A DNA stretch of 64,000 nt from AP-15 sp963846635 (GCA_963846635.1 CAWJXM010000001.1:124001-188000); one strand, 5' to 3'; numbered from the stretch's first letter, positions 25,497 to 34,197 are shown. Numbers and translations: made by a program. Notes: generated by a model not told the origin, from the sequence alone.

Positions 25497-28328
25497 ATGG
25501 CTGACATTGACGGCGCGAGCTTTCTGACCGGCGCCAACGCCGAATTTATTGCCGATCTCTACGCCCGCTTTTCCGCTGATCCGGCTTCGGTCGACGAAAG
25601 CTGGCGTCGGTTTTTTGCCGAAATCGGCGAGGATGAAGAGGCGGCGCTCGCGGAATTGCGCGCGCCCTCTTGGGAAAAGCGGGCGGCCCATCCTACCGGG
25701 AACGGCACCGGCGCCCCGGTGATCGCGGATGGGGCGGCGCTAAGGCAGGCGACCTCCGACTCGATCCGCGCCTTGCAGCTGATCCGCGCCTATCGGGTGC
25801 GCGGCCACCTCGAAGCCGATCTCGACCCGCTTGGTCTCGACAAGCGCGGACCTTATCCCGAGCTCGATTATCGCAGCTATGGCTTTACCGAAGCCGATCT
25901 CGACCGGGAAATCTTCATCAACAACATTTTCGACCGCGAGCGCGCCAGCCTGCGCGAGATCCTGGCAATCTTGCGTCAAGCCTATTGCGGCAAGATCGGT
26001 GTCGAGTACATGCACATCCAGGTGCCGGCCGAACGCGCCTGGGTTCAGGAGAAGTTTGAAAAGCGCCACCGCCGGCCGGGACTCTCGCCGGCCGACAAAA
26101 AAGCGATCCTGGAGGTCCTGACGACCGCCGAGACCTTCGAGCGATTTCTCGACCGGCGTTACACCGGGACGAAGCGGTTTGGCATTGAAGGTGCTGAATC
26201 GTTGATGCCGGCGCTGGAGGCCATTCTCCGCCGCGGCAGCGCACGCGACGTCAAAGAGTTCGTTATTGGAATGCCGCATCGCGGCCGGCTCAACGTGCTC
26301 GCCAATTTTGTCGGCAAGCCCTATGCCGCGATCTTTTCGGAATTTCAGGGCAATTCGAGCAATCCCGAGCATGTCCACGGCTCGGGCGACGTCAAATACC
26401 ATCTTGGCACATCGGCCGACCGCGATGTCGATGACAGGACCGTGCATCTGTCCTTGGCCGCCAACCCCTCACATCTCGAAGCGGTCAACCCGGTCGTGCT
26501 CGGCAAGGTGCGCGCCAAGCAGCATCAGCGCGGGGATGTGGCCCGGCGCAGGGTTGCCGGAATTCTGATGCATGGCGACGCCGCCTTCGCCGGCCAAGGG
26601 CTCGTCGCCGAGTCGTTGGAATTGTCGGAGCTGACGGGCTTTTGCACCGGCGGCACGATCCATATCGTCGTCAATAACCAGATCGGCTTTACCACCGCCC
26701 CATCGGCGGCGCGGTCGAGCCCTTATCCGTCCGATATCGCCAAGGCAGTTCAGGCGCCGATCTTTCACGTCAACGGCGATGATCCGGAGGCAGTGGTCGA
26801 AGTGGCGAACGCCGCAGCAGAATACCGCGCCGAATTTGGCAAGGACGTTGTCGTCGACCTGTTCTGTTACCGCCGGCACGGCCATAACGAGGGCGACGAA
26901 CCGGCATTCACCCAGCCGTTGATGTATCGGACGATCGCCCGCCATGTGACGACCCGGCAGCTCTACGCCAAACGGCTGGTCGAGGAGGGTATTATTGCCG
27001 AAGGCGAGGCCGAGGCCATGTCGGCGCGCTTTGTTGCCCGCCTCGAGACCGAATTCGAGGCGGCAAAAAGTTACCGGCCAAACAAGGCTGATTGGCTCGA
27101 AGGAGCCTGGGCCGGGTTGGGCGAGGCGCCCAACAATGATCGCCGCGGGGACACAGCCGTCCCGATCGAGGTGCTGCGCGAGTTGGGCCGAGGACTCGTG
27201 ACCGTGCCCGAGGGTTTTCGCCTGAACCCGAAGATCGCCCGTCAACTCGACGCCAAACGCGAAGCGATCGAGAGCGGCCAAGGCATCGATTGGGCCACCG
27301 GGGAGGCGCTGGCGATTGCCTCGCTTTGCGCCGAAGGGAACCATGTCCGCCTGTCGGGTCAAGACAGTGGCCGAGGCACGTTTTCGCACCGGCATGCGAT
27401 CCTGATCGATCAGGAAACCGAAGCGCGCTACGTGCCGATCAATCACGTCCGCGCCGGACAGGCGCCGTTTGAAATCATCGACAGCCCGCTCTCGGAGGCG
27501 GGTGTTGTCGGGTTCGAATACGGTTACAGCCTCGCGGACCCGTCGACACTGGTGCTGTGGGAAGCGCAATTCGGTGATTTCGCCAATGGCGCCCAGGTGA
27601 TCATCGACCAGTTCCTCTCAGCTGGCGAGGCGAAATGGCTGCGCATGAGCGGTCTCGTTCTGCTATTGCCGCATGGCTATGAGGGGCAGGGGCCGGAGCA
27701 TTCATCAGGGCGGATCGAGCGCTATTTGCAGCTTTGCGCCGAGGACAATATCCAGGTCTGCAACCTGACGACCGCCGCCAATTATTTTCATGCCCTACGC
27801 CGCCAGATACGGCGGAATTTCCGCAAACCGCTGGTCGTATTCACCCCGAAATCGCTGCTGCGTGCCAAAGAGGTGACGTCCAGCCTCGATGACATGGGGC
27901 CGGGCAGCTCGTTCCATCGCGTGATCGGCGAAGTCGAGACCATTGCGCCCGATGATCGGGTTCGCCGTGTCGTGCTGTGCTCGGGCAAGGTCTATTTCGA
28001 CCTATTGAAGGCGCGCGCCGCAAGCGGCGACAACCGCGTCGCCATCCTGCGGATCGAGCAACTCTATCCATTCCCGTTCAACAGCCTCGCGAAGGTGCTG
28101 GCGCGTTGGCCCAACGCCGAGATCGTCTGGTGCCAGGAGGAGCCGCAGAATATGGGCGCATGGAATTTTGTCGACCGGCGCATCGAGCGGGTTTTGTCGG
28201 GTCTCGATATCGCGGCCAAACGGCCGCGCTTTGCTGGGCGGGCCGAGGCGGCCTCGCCTGCCACCGGGCTGTTCAAGCGGCATATCGAGGAGCAGGCGCA
28301 GCTCGTTGCCGACGCACTTGCTGCCTGA
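25497..28328 (+). CDS. sucA: 2-oxoglutarate dehydrogenase E1 component
   Basis: The 943-residue ThDP enzyme has the N-terminal FLTGANAEFIADLYARFSAD (the E2-contact helix), IRAYRVRGHLEADLDPLGL, RGRLNVLANFVGKP, SGDVKYHLGTSADR and HGDAAFAGQGLVAESLELSE. The ThDP motif NQIGFTTAP follows within an adjacent block, then RRHGHNEGDEP and LLPHGYEGQGPEHSSGRIER. It decarboxylates 2-oxoglutarate in the TCA cycle and passes the succinyl group to SucB's lipoyl arm. ATG at 25497 is preferred over the TTG at 25485. sucB follows after 18 bases in the same operon. Confidence 0.95.
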   Translation: MADIDGASFLTGANAEFIADLYARFSADPASVDESWRRFFAEIGEDEEAALAELRAPSWEKRAAHPTGNGTGAPVIADGAALRQATSDSIRALQLIRAYRVRGHLEADLDPLGLDKRGPYPELDYRSYGFTEADLDREIFINNIFDRERASLREILAILRQAYCGKIGVEYMHIQVPAERAWVQEKFEKRHRRPGLSPADKKAILEVLTTAETFERFLDRRYTGTKRFGIEGAESLMPALEAILRRGSARDVKEFVIGMPHRGRLNVLANFVGKPYAAIFSEFQGNSSNPEHVHGSGDVKYHLGTSADRDVDDRTVHLSLAANPSHLEAVNPVVLGKVRAKQHQRGDVARRRVAGILMHGDAAFAGQGLVAESLELSELTGFCTGGTIHIVVNNQIGFTTAPSAARSSPYPSDIAKAVQAPIFHVNGDDPEAVVEVANAAAEYRAEFGKDVVVDLFCYRRHGHNEGDEPAFTQPLMYRTIARHVTTRQLYAKRLVEEGIIAEGEAEAMSARFVARLETEFEAAKSYRPNKADWLEGAWAGLGEAPNNDRRGDTAVPIEVLRELGRGLVTVPEGFRLNPKIARQLDAKREAIESGQGIDWATGEALAIASLCAEGNHVRLSGQDSGRGTFSHRHAILIDQETEARYVPINHVRAGQAPFEIIDSPLSEAGVVGFEYGYSLADPSTLVLWEAQFGDFANGAQVIIDQFLSAGEAKWLRMSGLVLLLPHGYEGQGPEHSSGRIERYLQLCAEDNIQVCNLTTAANYFHALRRQIRRNFRKPLVVFTPKSLLRAKEVTSSLDDMGPGSSFHRVIGEVETIAPDDRVRRVVLCSGKVYFDLLKARAASGDNRVAILRIEQLYPFPFNSLAKVLARWPNAEIVWCQEEPQNMGAWNFVDRRIERVLSGLDIAAKRPRFAGRAEAASPATGLFKRHIEEQAQLVADALAA

Positions 28329-28346
28329 TCGCGGAAGGCGGAGCCA

Positions 28347-29720
28347 ATGGCGACCGAAATCAAGGTGCCGAGCCTCGGCAAGTCGATCACTGACGCGACC
28401 GTCGCCAGATGGCTAAAGCGACCCGGTGAACCGGTGGCTCTCGACGAACCGGTCGTCGAACTCGAAACCGATAAGGTCAATGTCGAGGTACCGGCGCCGG
28501 CAGCGGGCTCGCTCGCCGAAATCCGCGCCGAGGAGGGGATGAGCCTGCCGGTCGGCGCGGTGCTCGGCACAATTGGCGAGGCCGGGCCAGTGGCCACAGC
28601 CAGGGGTGTGCCCGCACCGCACCCCACCCCGCTCGAAGCCACTCTACCGTTACCCAGCGAGCAACCGGTGGTTACTGCAGGACCGACCCCTCACCCCCGG
28701 ATCGAGTCCGGGGCAGGCTCTCCTGCTTCGCGGGTCCCTCCCTCTCCCCGCGTGCGGGGAGAGGGAGCGGGTGAGGGGCAGCAAGCGCTCGATCGTTCCG
28801 GGCCGGCAGTGCGCAAGCTGATCGCAGAGAGCGGCGTCGATGCTGCTACGATCGTGCCGACCGGGCCGGGCGAGCGCATCACCAAAGCCGATGTGATCGC
28901 GGCCTTGTCGCAGCCTTCGAGAACTGCTCCGCCCAGCGAGGAAATATCAGCCGCACGCGCGCCGGAGCCGGCGCCCGCGCCAATTGCCCCAGCGCCGATC
29001 GGGGCGCGCGAAGTCCGGGTCCGGATGACGCGGCTGCGCCGGCGCATCGCCGAGCGTCTCAAGGCCGCGCAAAACACCGCGGCCATGCTGACCACCTTCA
29101 ACGAGATCGACATGAGCCGGACGATCGCGCTGCGGGAGCAATGGCGCGACGCGTTCGAGAAAAAGCACGGCGTGCGTCTTGGCTTTATGTCGATTTTTGT
29201 CAAGGCGTCTATCGCGGCGCTAAAAGAGATCCCCGGGGTCAACGCCGAAATCGATGGCGACGAGCTCGTCTATAAAAATCATTACGATATCGGGGTCGCG
29301 GTCGGGACCGAGCACGGGCTTGTCGTGCCGGTGCTGCGCGACGCGGATGCCATGAGTTTTGCCGATATCGAAAAGGAAATTGCCAATCTCGGACGCAAGG
29401 CGCGCGACGGCAAATTGTCGATCGACGAACTGTCCGGCGGCACCTTTACGATTTCGAACGGCGGCATCTACGGCTCGCTGTTGTCGACGCCCATTCTGAA
29501 CCCGCCGCAATCCGGCATCCTCGGCATGCACAAGATCGAACGCCGTCCGGTCGTCGTGACCGGCCCGGACCGGCGCGACGAAAAGATCGAGATCCGGCCG
29601 ATGATGTATGTGGCTCTGTCCTATGATCATCGCATCGTCGATGGGCGCGAGGCGGTCGGCTTTCTGGTCCGGGTCAAGGAATTGGTCGAAGACCCCTCGC
29701 GCCTGCTGTTTGACATCTGA
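28347..29720 (+). CDS. sucB: Dihydrolipoamide succinyltransferase (2-oxoglutarate dehydrogenase E2)
   Basis: The 457-residue protein has one lipoyl domain (1-76, with Lys43 in ETDKVNVEVPAP), an E3-binding domain (about 150-186, VRKLIAESGVDAATIVPTGP), and the catalytic core (RLRRRIAERLKAAQNTAAML, to the HxxxDG site SYDHRIVDGREAVG). The linker after the lipoyl domain is unusual. Residues about 115-144 (PRIESGAGSPASRVPPSPRV) are encoded by a palindromic repeat that also occurs elsewhere in the window, inserted in frame. The insertion sits where flexible linker length is tolerated. The E3 gene lpd is not in the window. Confidence 0.93.
   Translation: MATEIKVPSLGKSITDATVARWLKRPGEPVALDEPVVELETDKVNVEVPAPAAGSLAEIRAEEGMSLPVGAVLGTIGEAGPVATARGVPAPHPTPLEATLPLPSEQPVVTAGPTPHPRIESGAGSPASRVPPSPRVRGEGAGEGQQALDRSGPAVRKLIAESGVDAATIVPTGPGERITKADVIAALSQPSRTAPPSEEISAARAPEPAPAPIAPAPIGAREVRVRMTRLRRRIAERLKAAQNTAAMLTTFNEIDMSRTIALREQWRDAFEKKHGVRLGFMSIFVKASIAALKEIPGVNAEIDGDELVYKNHYDIGVAVGTEHGLVVPVLRDADAMSFADIEKEIANLGRKARDGKLSIDELSGGTFTISNGGIYGSLLSTPILNPPQSGILGMHKIERRPVVVTGPDRRDEKIEIRPMMYVALSYDHRIVDGREAVGFLVRVKELVEDPSRLLFDI
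28689..28778. repeat. Dispersed palindromic repeat, copy 1, inside sucB
   Basis: The unit is framed by CCTCACC and GGTGAGG. It contains two hairpins, CCCGGATCGAGTCCGGG and CCTCTCCCC-GCGTGC-GGGGAGAGG. It is in frame in the SucB linker. Copy 3 at 62781-62860 has the same two hairpins in reverse order, meaning inverted orientation. Copy 2 at 58079-58144 lacks the CCGGATC hairpin. Confidence 0.85.
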
Positions 29721-29839
29721 ACAGCTCTGTCATCCCAACCTCGGCCTCCATGGGGGCGGCATTACCGCGAGAGGCGACATTTTACAGCGGCCGCCTCTCG
29801 AAGTTTCCACGCGAGGTTGTTCAGTCCTTCGTGAAGGCT

Positions 29840-30193
29840 TTATTGACCCTGCGTGTTGGTTGCCCAAACCGGGACTTCAGGCTGATAGATTACCGTGTTG
29901 CCATCATCCTGAACGACTAGAAAGGAATTTGGTCTGCCATTGGTGTTGCTCGCCCAGATTGCATCCGGGAAGCCGTAGATTACAAAATTTCCATCCGTCT
30001 GCATTATTGCTTTAGATACCGCGCGCCCATTTGTATTGGACGCCCATATCGCCCTGTGATTTTGACCGAGATCGTAGAGTACAAGATTGCCATCCTGTTG
30101 AAGAATTAATTGATACCTCCCGCTCTGTGATAGACAGTAGTCGTTTTGAAGAAGAAACCCGTTCGGGGCAAGTATAGACCCCTTGTTTGACAT
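29840..30193 (-). CDS. Bulb-type (GNA-like) mannose-binding lectin domain protein
   Basis: The 117-residue protein consists only of a B-lectin domain. Three complete mannose-site motifs QxDxNxVxY are present: Gln32-Tyr40 (QQDGNLVLY), Gln65-Tyr73 (QTDGNFVIY) and Gln95-Tyr103 (QDDGNTVIY). They alternate with IWASNTNG-type turns that mark a three-fold beta-prism. GNA-like lectins bind alpha-mannose. In bacteria they occur in lectin-like bacteriocins and as adhesins. There is no signal peptide and no linked immunity, lysis or secretion gene, and one cysteine only (Cys20). An AGAGAGG ribosome site precedes the ATG. Its neighbours, a ParA relic and ccmG, suggest a lone acquired gene. Confidence 0.85.
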   Translation of the reverse strand: MSNKGSILAPNGFLLQNDYCLSQSGRYQLILQQDGNLVLYDLGQNHRAIWASNTNGRAVSKAIMQTDGNFVIYGFPDAIWASNTNGRPNSFLVVQDDGNTVIYQPEVPVWATNTQGQ

Positions 30194-30383
30194 GGAAGAA
30201 CCTCTCTTGGGTGCGGTGATTTTGCCGCACCCAGCAGTCTGCCATTAAATCACCGCTTCGCCTGTGAGGTGGATCACATAGGCGACAAAATTTAGGTCGG
30301 CCCAGTGGCATTGATCGATACCGACCGACAAGGAGCTTTGCCGCGTGGTGGGATGTTCGCGAGGCTGAGAGCCGCTTCTTACG

Positions 30384-30605
30384 CGAGCCGCTATCCGCGA
30401 TTTAGAATTGCAATTGGCGCAACTTGACCGTCGCGAAGTAGCGTTGGTCATCGTCGACACCCCGCTGGCCATCACAGAGACCATCGGCGCTGTCGTCGCT
30501 GCTGCCGATTTGGTGATCGTGCCAACTCGGCCGAGCCACAGGACTTGCGGGCTGTCGACGCCACGAGCTAATCTTGGGTGGTTCGCGGCTTGCGAGCTTC
30601 AGTGA
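30384..30605 (+). pseudogene. ParA-family ATPase fragment
   Basis: The frame reads DLELQLAQLDRREVALVIVD, then TPLAITETIGAVVAAADLVI, then VPTRPS, the Walker B region and following strands of ParA/MinD-type ATPases (VDTP then AADLVIVPTRPS). After RPS the frame shifts, and PQDLRAVDAT continues in the next frame near 30545. Walker A is absent, so only a central piece of a plasmid- or island-type partition ATPase remains. The 3' part overlaps the end of ccmG on the other strand. Confidence 0.6.
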
Positions 30606-31131
30606 TAATGTGCATGATTAATGGCAGGATCTTGCGGTCGACATCTTGCTCGCTGAGTGGCCCGACGTGGCGATAACGGATATGGCCGGTGCCGTCGATG
30701 ACATAGGTCTCGGGCACGCCATAGACTCCGAAATTGATCGCGGTCGTTCCGTCTTGATCGATGCCGATTTGCCGATAGGGGTCGCCGAGATTGTCGAGAA
30801 ACCGGCGCGCGTCGGCGGGTTTGTCCTTGTAAGCGATGCCGTCAAGGGTGACGCCGGGCTGGCGAGCGAGCGCCATCAGCGCCGGCTGCTCCTCACGGCA
30901 TGGCGCGCACCATGACGCGAAGAAATTGACGAGCGTTATCCCCTGGCTGAAATCCTTGCGCGCGAGCCTTTTGCCCGGGTCGTAGAGGCCAGGCAAGGCG
31001 AAATTCGGGGCCGGCCGGTTGATCAGCGCCGAGGGCAACAGGCTCGGATCATGATTGAGCCCCATCGCAAACGCGACAATCAGCACCGCGAATAATGCTG
31101 CCGGCAACAGAAAGAAAAGCTTGCGCGCCAC
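30568..31131 (-). CDS. ccmG: Cytochrome c maturation thioredoxin-like protein CcmG (DsbE)
   Basis: The 187-residue protein has an N-terminal membrane anchor (LFFLLPAALFAVLIVAFAMGL), NRPAPNFALPGLYDPGK, and the redox site FFASWCAPCREEQPALMALA. It continues YGVPETYVIDGTGHIRYRHV with the cis-Pro and Glu typical of CcmG. It sits in the periplasm and keeps apocytochrome CXXCH cysteines reduced for haem attachment. It follows ccmE with 104 bases between. ccmF and ccmH do not follow. Confidence 0.92.
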   Translation of the reverse strand: MARKLFFLLPAALFAVLIVAFAMGLNHDPSLLPSALINRPAPNFALPGLYDPGKRLARKDFSQGITLVNFFASWCAPCREEQPALMALARQPGVTLDGIAYKDKPADARRFLDNLGDPYRQIGIDQDGTTAINFGVYGVPETYVIDGTGHIRYRHVGPLSEQDVDRKILPLIMHIITEARKPRTTQD

Positions 31132-31235
31132 GCCGACTATGCCCCGTCAGACAACCGACATAATCTCACCAGGACCATGAGGGCGCGCCGACGACTTGGC
31201 TGTGTGCACGAGACACAGGCAGTCGCACGGGCCTC

Positions 31236-31724
31236 TCAGCGGACCGGCGCGACACCGGCATTCAGCGGCGCGGCAGCCGCCTCGCTGGCCCCACCTTCCC
31301 GCCAGTGCCCGCTCCTTTTCAGCGCGTCCACGACCTCGCGCGGCATGTAGCGTTCGTCGTGCTTGGCGAGGATCGTCGAAGCGTCGAACACTCCGCCCGG
31401 TTCGAGCTTTCCCTCGGCCACGACCCCTTGTCCCTCTCGGAACAGATCCGGAAGAATGCCGTGGTACACGACGGCAACGTCGCGTTTTCCGTCAGTGATG
31501 CGAAACACGACCCGGCTGTCGGCGCCGCGCTTGACGCTGCCGTCCTCGACCAGTCCGCCGATCCGCACCCGGCGATCGGCTGAGATCGCTTGCGCCTTCA
31601 GATCGCTCGGGCTGTAAAAGAATACGAGATTGCTGCTGAACGCGGTCAGCACCAGCGCGGTCGCACCGCCGAGTGCGGTCATGCCGAGCGCCAATAGCCC
31701 GAGGCGCTGTTGCTTGCGGGTCAT
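31236..31724 (-). CDS. ccmE: Cytochrome c maturation haem chaperone CcmE
   Basis: The 162-residue protein has an N-terminal anchor (LGLLALGMTALGGATALVL), the OB-fold YSPSDLKAQAISADRRVRIG, then GLVEDGSVKRG, and the haem-linking histidine in ILAKHDERYMPREV. CcmE takes haem from CcmC in the periplasm and delivers it to the ligase CcmF/H. It overlaps ccmD by four bases. The alanine-rich C-terminal tail is a normal family feature. Confidence 0.92.
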   Translation of the reverse strand: MTRKQQRLGLLALGMTALGGATALVLTAFSSNLVFFYSPSDLKAQAISADRRVRIGGLVEDGSVKRGADSRVVFRITDGKRDVAVVYHGILPDLFREGQGVVAEGKLEPGGVFDASTILAKHDERYMPREVVDALKRSGHWREGGASEAAAAPLNAGVAPVR

Positions 31725-31894
31725 CGCCGCGGGCTCACCTGACGCTGCAGCTTTTCGAGACCGTTGATGCTATCGCGGTAACGCCGCCAGGAATAAATCG
31801 CCAAGCCGCCGAGCACTGTTGCGGTTAGCGCATAAGCCGGCCACACAAAAACCGCGTAGCCGCCCATCGCAAAATACGCGCCGATCGCGCTCAA
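31721..31894 (-). CDS. ccmD: Cytochrome c maturation small membrane protein CcmD
   Basis: The 57-residue protein has LSAIGAYFAMGGYAVFVWPA, then YALTATVLGGLAIYSWRRYR, a single membrane helix with the CcmD-type GGYA..VWPAY start and basic tail. It helps release holo-CcmE from CcmC and CcmA/B. The start is TTG at 31894, overlapping the ccmC stop by four bases (TTGA), which gives the usual CcmD length. The larger frame to 31975 reads through the end of ccmC and is not used. Confidence 0.8.
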   Translation of the reverse strand: MSAIGAYFAMGGYAVFVWPAYALTATVLGGLAIYSWRRYRDSINGLEKLQRQVSPRR

Positions 31895-32685
31895 ATCCGG
31901 TCCCTCATCGCAGCGCCGCGGGCCGCGCCGGTGCCCCATGCTCCGAGCGCCTTTTGGCCCGGACCGGCGCCGCACTGTTCAGGCGCAACGCTCCGGATCT
32001 TGCGCTCGTTGAGTTCGGTGCGCATGCGCACCAACAACAGCGCGACGAACAGCAGCGTAAAGCCCAGCGCCATGACCAAAAGCGGCACCAGCATCGACAG
32101 TGCGATCGTCGGCTTGCCAAAGCGCAGCACACTCGCCGGCTGATGCAGCGTATTCCACCAATCAACCGAAAATTTGATGATCGGCAGATTGACGACCCCG
32201 ACCAAGGCCAGGATCGAGCCGGCTCGACCGCCGCGCGCCGGGTCGTCAAACCCGTTCACCAGCGCGATGTAGCCGAGGTAGAGGAAGAACAGCACCAGCA
32301 CCGAGGTCAGGCGCGCGTCCCATACCCACCAGGTTCCCCACATCGGCCGCCCCCAGAGGGAGCCGGTGGCGAGACATACAAAAGTAAGGGCGGCGCCGAT
32401 CGGGGCCGCCGACCGCGCCGCGATCTCGGCCAGCGGATGACGCCAGACCAGGGCAATAGCGCTGGCAACCGCGACAAACAGGTAGATGTTGAGGGCCATC
32501 CACGCCGCCGGAACGTGGACATACATGATTCGGACCGCCTCACCTTGCTGGTAATCGGGTGGTGCGGCGATCAGCGCGAGATAAAGACCGACGGCGATAA
32601 CGGCGCAGCTTGCCCAGGCGCACCAAGGCAGCGCTATGGCACTGATCCGCATAAAGCGAGCCGGGTTCGCAAAGCGGGATAACAT
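31891..32685 (-). CDS. ccmC: Cytochrome c maturation protein CcmC
   Basis: The 264-residue, six-helix membrane protein carries the haem-handling tryptophan-rich motif WGTWWVWDARLTSVLVLFFL and conserved histidines (MYVHVPAAWMALNIYLF, NTLHQPASVLRFG). CcmC loads haem onto CcmE at the periplasmic face. It follows ccmB by 86 bases and overlaps ccmD by four. The C-terminal 30 residues are a Gly/Ala-rich tail longer than in most relatives. Confidence 0.93.
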   Translation of the reverse strand: MLSRFANPARFMRISAIALPWCAWASCAVIAVGLYLALIAAPPDYQQGEAVRIMYVHVPAAWMALNIYLFVAVASAIALVWRHPLAEIAARSAAPIGAALTFVCLATGSLWGRPMWGTWWVWDARLTSVLVLFFLYLGYIALVNGFDDPARGGRAGSILALVGVVNLPIIKFSVDWWNTLHQPASVLRFGKPTIALSMLVPLLVMALGFTLLFVALLLVRMRTELNERKIRSVAPEQCGAGPGQKALGAWGTGAARGAAMRDRI

Positions 32686-32771
32686 CGAGCCCGATATGTA
32701 ATCACTTTCTTCTTTTGATCATATCGCAGAATCCTCGCTGCGCCAGGGCCTCGGCACCGCAGGCTCCGGCT

Positions 32772-33443
32772 TTATTCGAGAGCCTGCCGCAATGCGGCAG
32801 CCGCAGCCCACGGGCACAAAGGCAGCGCGGCCAAGGTGAGGGCGCCGAGCAGCAACAAATCGACGCGGGGCGGCATTCCCAGAGCGGCTGCCTCGACAGC
32901 GCCGGCGCCGAAAATCAGCGGGGGTACATAAAGCGGTAGCACCAGCAGCGATAGGAGCACACCTTGCCGGCGCGCGCCGAGGGTCAAGGCCGCGGCGACC
33001 CCGCCGATTAAACTGAGCGCCGGGGTGCCGATCAGCAGACTCCCCAGCAAAGTCGCAATCGCTCGCGGGTCGAGATCGACGACGAGCGCCAGCGCCGGGC
33101 TGATCAAGGCCAAGGGCACACCGGTCGACACCCAATGCGCGGCGGATTTTGCCAGCGCCGCAAGCTCGAGCGGCAGCGGCGACAAGGCGATCAGATCGAG
33201 GCCACCATCCTCGTAATCCGGCAGAAACAGCCGGTCGAGCGACAACAGCGCGGCGAGCAAGGCCGCGACCCACAAAATGCCGGGTGCCGATCTCGCCAAA
33301 ATTTCCGGCTCGGGCCCGACCCCAAACGGGAACAGCACGACGGTTAGCACAAAAAAGGCGATCACGAGGCCGGTATCGCCGCCCTGCCGCAACGCCAGCC
33401 GCAGATCGCGGCGGAATAGTGCGAGAAAGGCCGCCACGTTCAC
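32772..33443 (-). CDS. ccmB: Haem export permease CcmB
   Basis: The 223-residue, six-helix membrane protein starts VNVAAFLALFRRDLRLALRQ, the classic CcmB start. It continues DYEDGGLDLIALSPLPLELA and LSLIGGVAAALTLGARRQGV. It is the membrane part of the CcmAB ABC unit that drives CcmE release. The start is GTG at 33443, overlapping the ccmA stop (GTGA). The open frame to 33509 is ccmA sequence in another frame. Confidence 0.9.
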   Translation of the reverse strand: MNVAAFLALFRRDLRLALRQGGDTGLVIAFFVLTVVLFPFGVGPEPEILARSAPGILWVAALLAALLSLDRLFLPDYEDGGLDLIALSPLPLELAALAKSAAHWVSTGVPLALISPALALVVDLDPRAIATLLGSLLIGTPALSLIGGVAAALTLGARRQGVLLSLLVLPLYVPPLIFGAGAVEAAALGMPPRVDLLLLGALTLAALPLCPWAAAAALRQALE

Positions 33444-34162
33444 TCGGCCAAGATCGCATCCAACTCCGAGGCGGGGCAAGACTGTCGAGCGCCAGGGTCG
33501 TGCCCGCATCGAGCTGAATCGGGGCGTGGGTCGCGATCATTGCCATTCCGCCTTGGCTGCGGTGCGTGGCGATCGCCTGTTCGAGCCGGGCCTGACTGTC
33601 ACTATCGAGTGCCGTTGTCGGCTCGTCGAGAAGCCATAGCGGCGCTGGCGACGCTAGTAGGCGGGCGAGGGCGACGCGCCGCCGCTGCCCGGCGGAAAGC
33701 CAGCGGCAGGGCCAATCCGCGATGCCCTCGAGATCAAAGGCGGCGAGCGCCTCGTCGAGGGCCGGCTCTGCGGACGACAAGCCGCCTGCCGCGCAGCGCC
33801 GCGGCAAAGGCCAAAATCTCGCGCGGGGTCATCGCCGGCTTCAACGCGTCCTGATGGCCAATGTAGTGCAGGCGGGCGTGGTGGCTGGCGAGATCGGCGG
33901 CTACCGGCGCGGTTCCCCACAATAGTCGTCCCGCAGCGGGTGTCAGCAGACCGGCGACGAGCCGCAACAGGCTCGATTTACCGCTGCCGTTCGCACCCGA
34001 CAAAATCAGCGCGTCGCCGGGCGACAGCCGGAACGACGCCCCGACAAAGACAATCCGCTCGCCGCGACGGCAGGCGAGATCCTCGCCGACGAGGTCAGGG
34101 AGGGGCGCCGCGAGAGCGGGGGCTGCGGTGAGAGAAATGCGATTGCTCAGCTGCCGCAACAC
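33440..34162 (-). pseudogene. ccmA: Haem exporter ATPase CcmA, two apparent frameshifts
   Basis: The first frame has the ABC Walker A (ILSGANGSGKSSLLRLVAGL) and Q-loop region (YIGHQDALKPAMTPREILAF). Near 33788-33793 the frame changes. The next frame gives GLSSAEPALDEALAAF, the signature LSAGQRRRVALARLLAS and Walker B LWLLDEPTTALD. A second shift near 33466-33467 (CCC expected, CC seen) is needed to reach ELDAILAE-stop, whose TGA overlaps the ccmB start. The combined product is a full CcmA of about 240 residues. The start is TTG at 34162 or GTG at 34165, right behind a terminator hairpin. With ccmB to ccmG intact, sequence error is as likely as inactivation. Confidence 0.82.
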
Positions 34163-34197
34163 AAAAAGGCGGCTCCGGCGGGGGAAGCCGGAGCCGC
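34163..34197 (-). terminator. Intrinsic-terminator hairpin abutting the ccmA start
   Basis: An 11-bp perfect stem (GCGGCTCCGGC / GCCGGAGCCGC) with a 7-base loop is followed on the minus strand by five T. Transcription from the PaaK-like gene upstream would end here, immediately before ccmA. Either the ccm promoter lies within this element or the hairpin acts as an attenuator. Confidence 0.65.

Noticed and set aside
26469..27569. Long minus-strand open frame opposite sucA
   Set aside because: Codon-position pattern and protein homology both belong to SucA on the plus strand. The antisense translation is low-complexity and matches no family.
29769..29799. Inverted repeat CGAGAGGC/GCCTCTCG after sucB as a terminator
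   Set aside because: The loop is long and no T-run follows on either strand, so a terminator is not supported.
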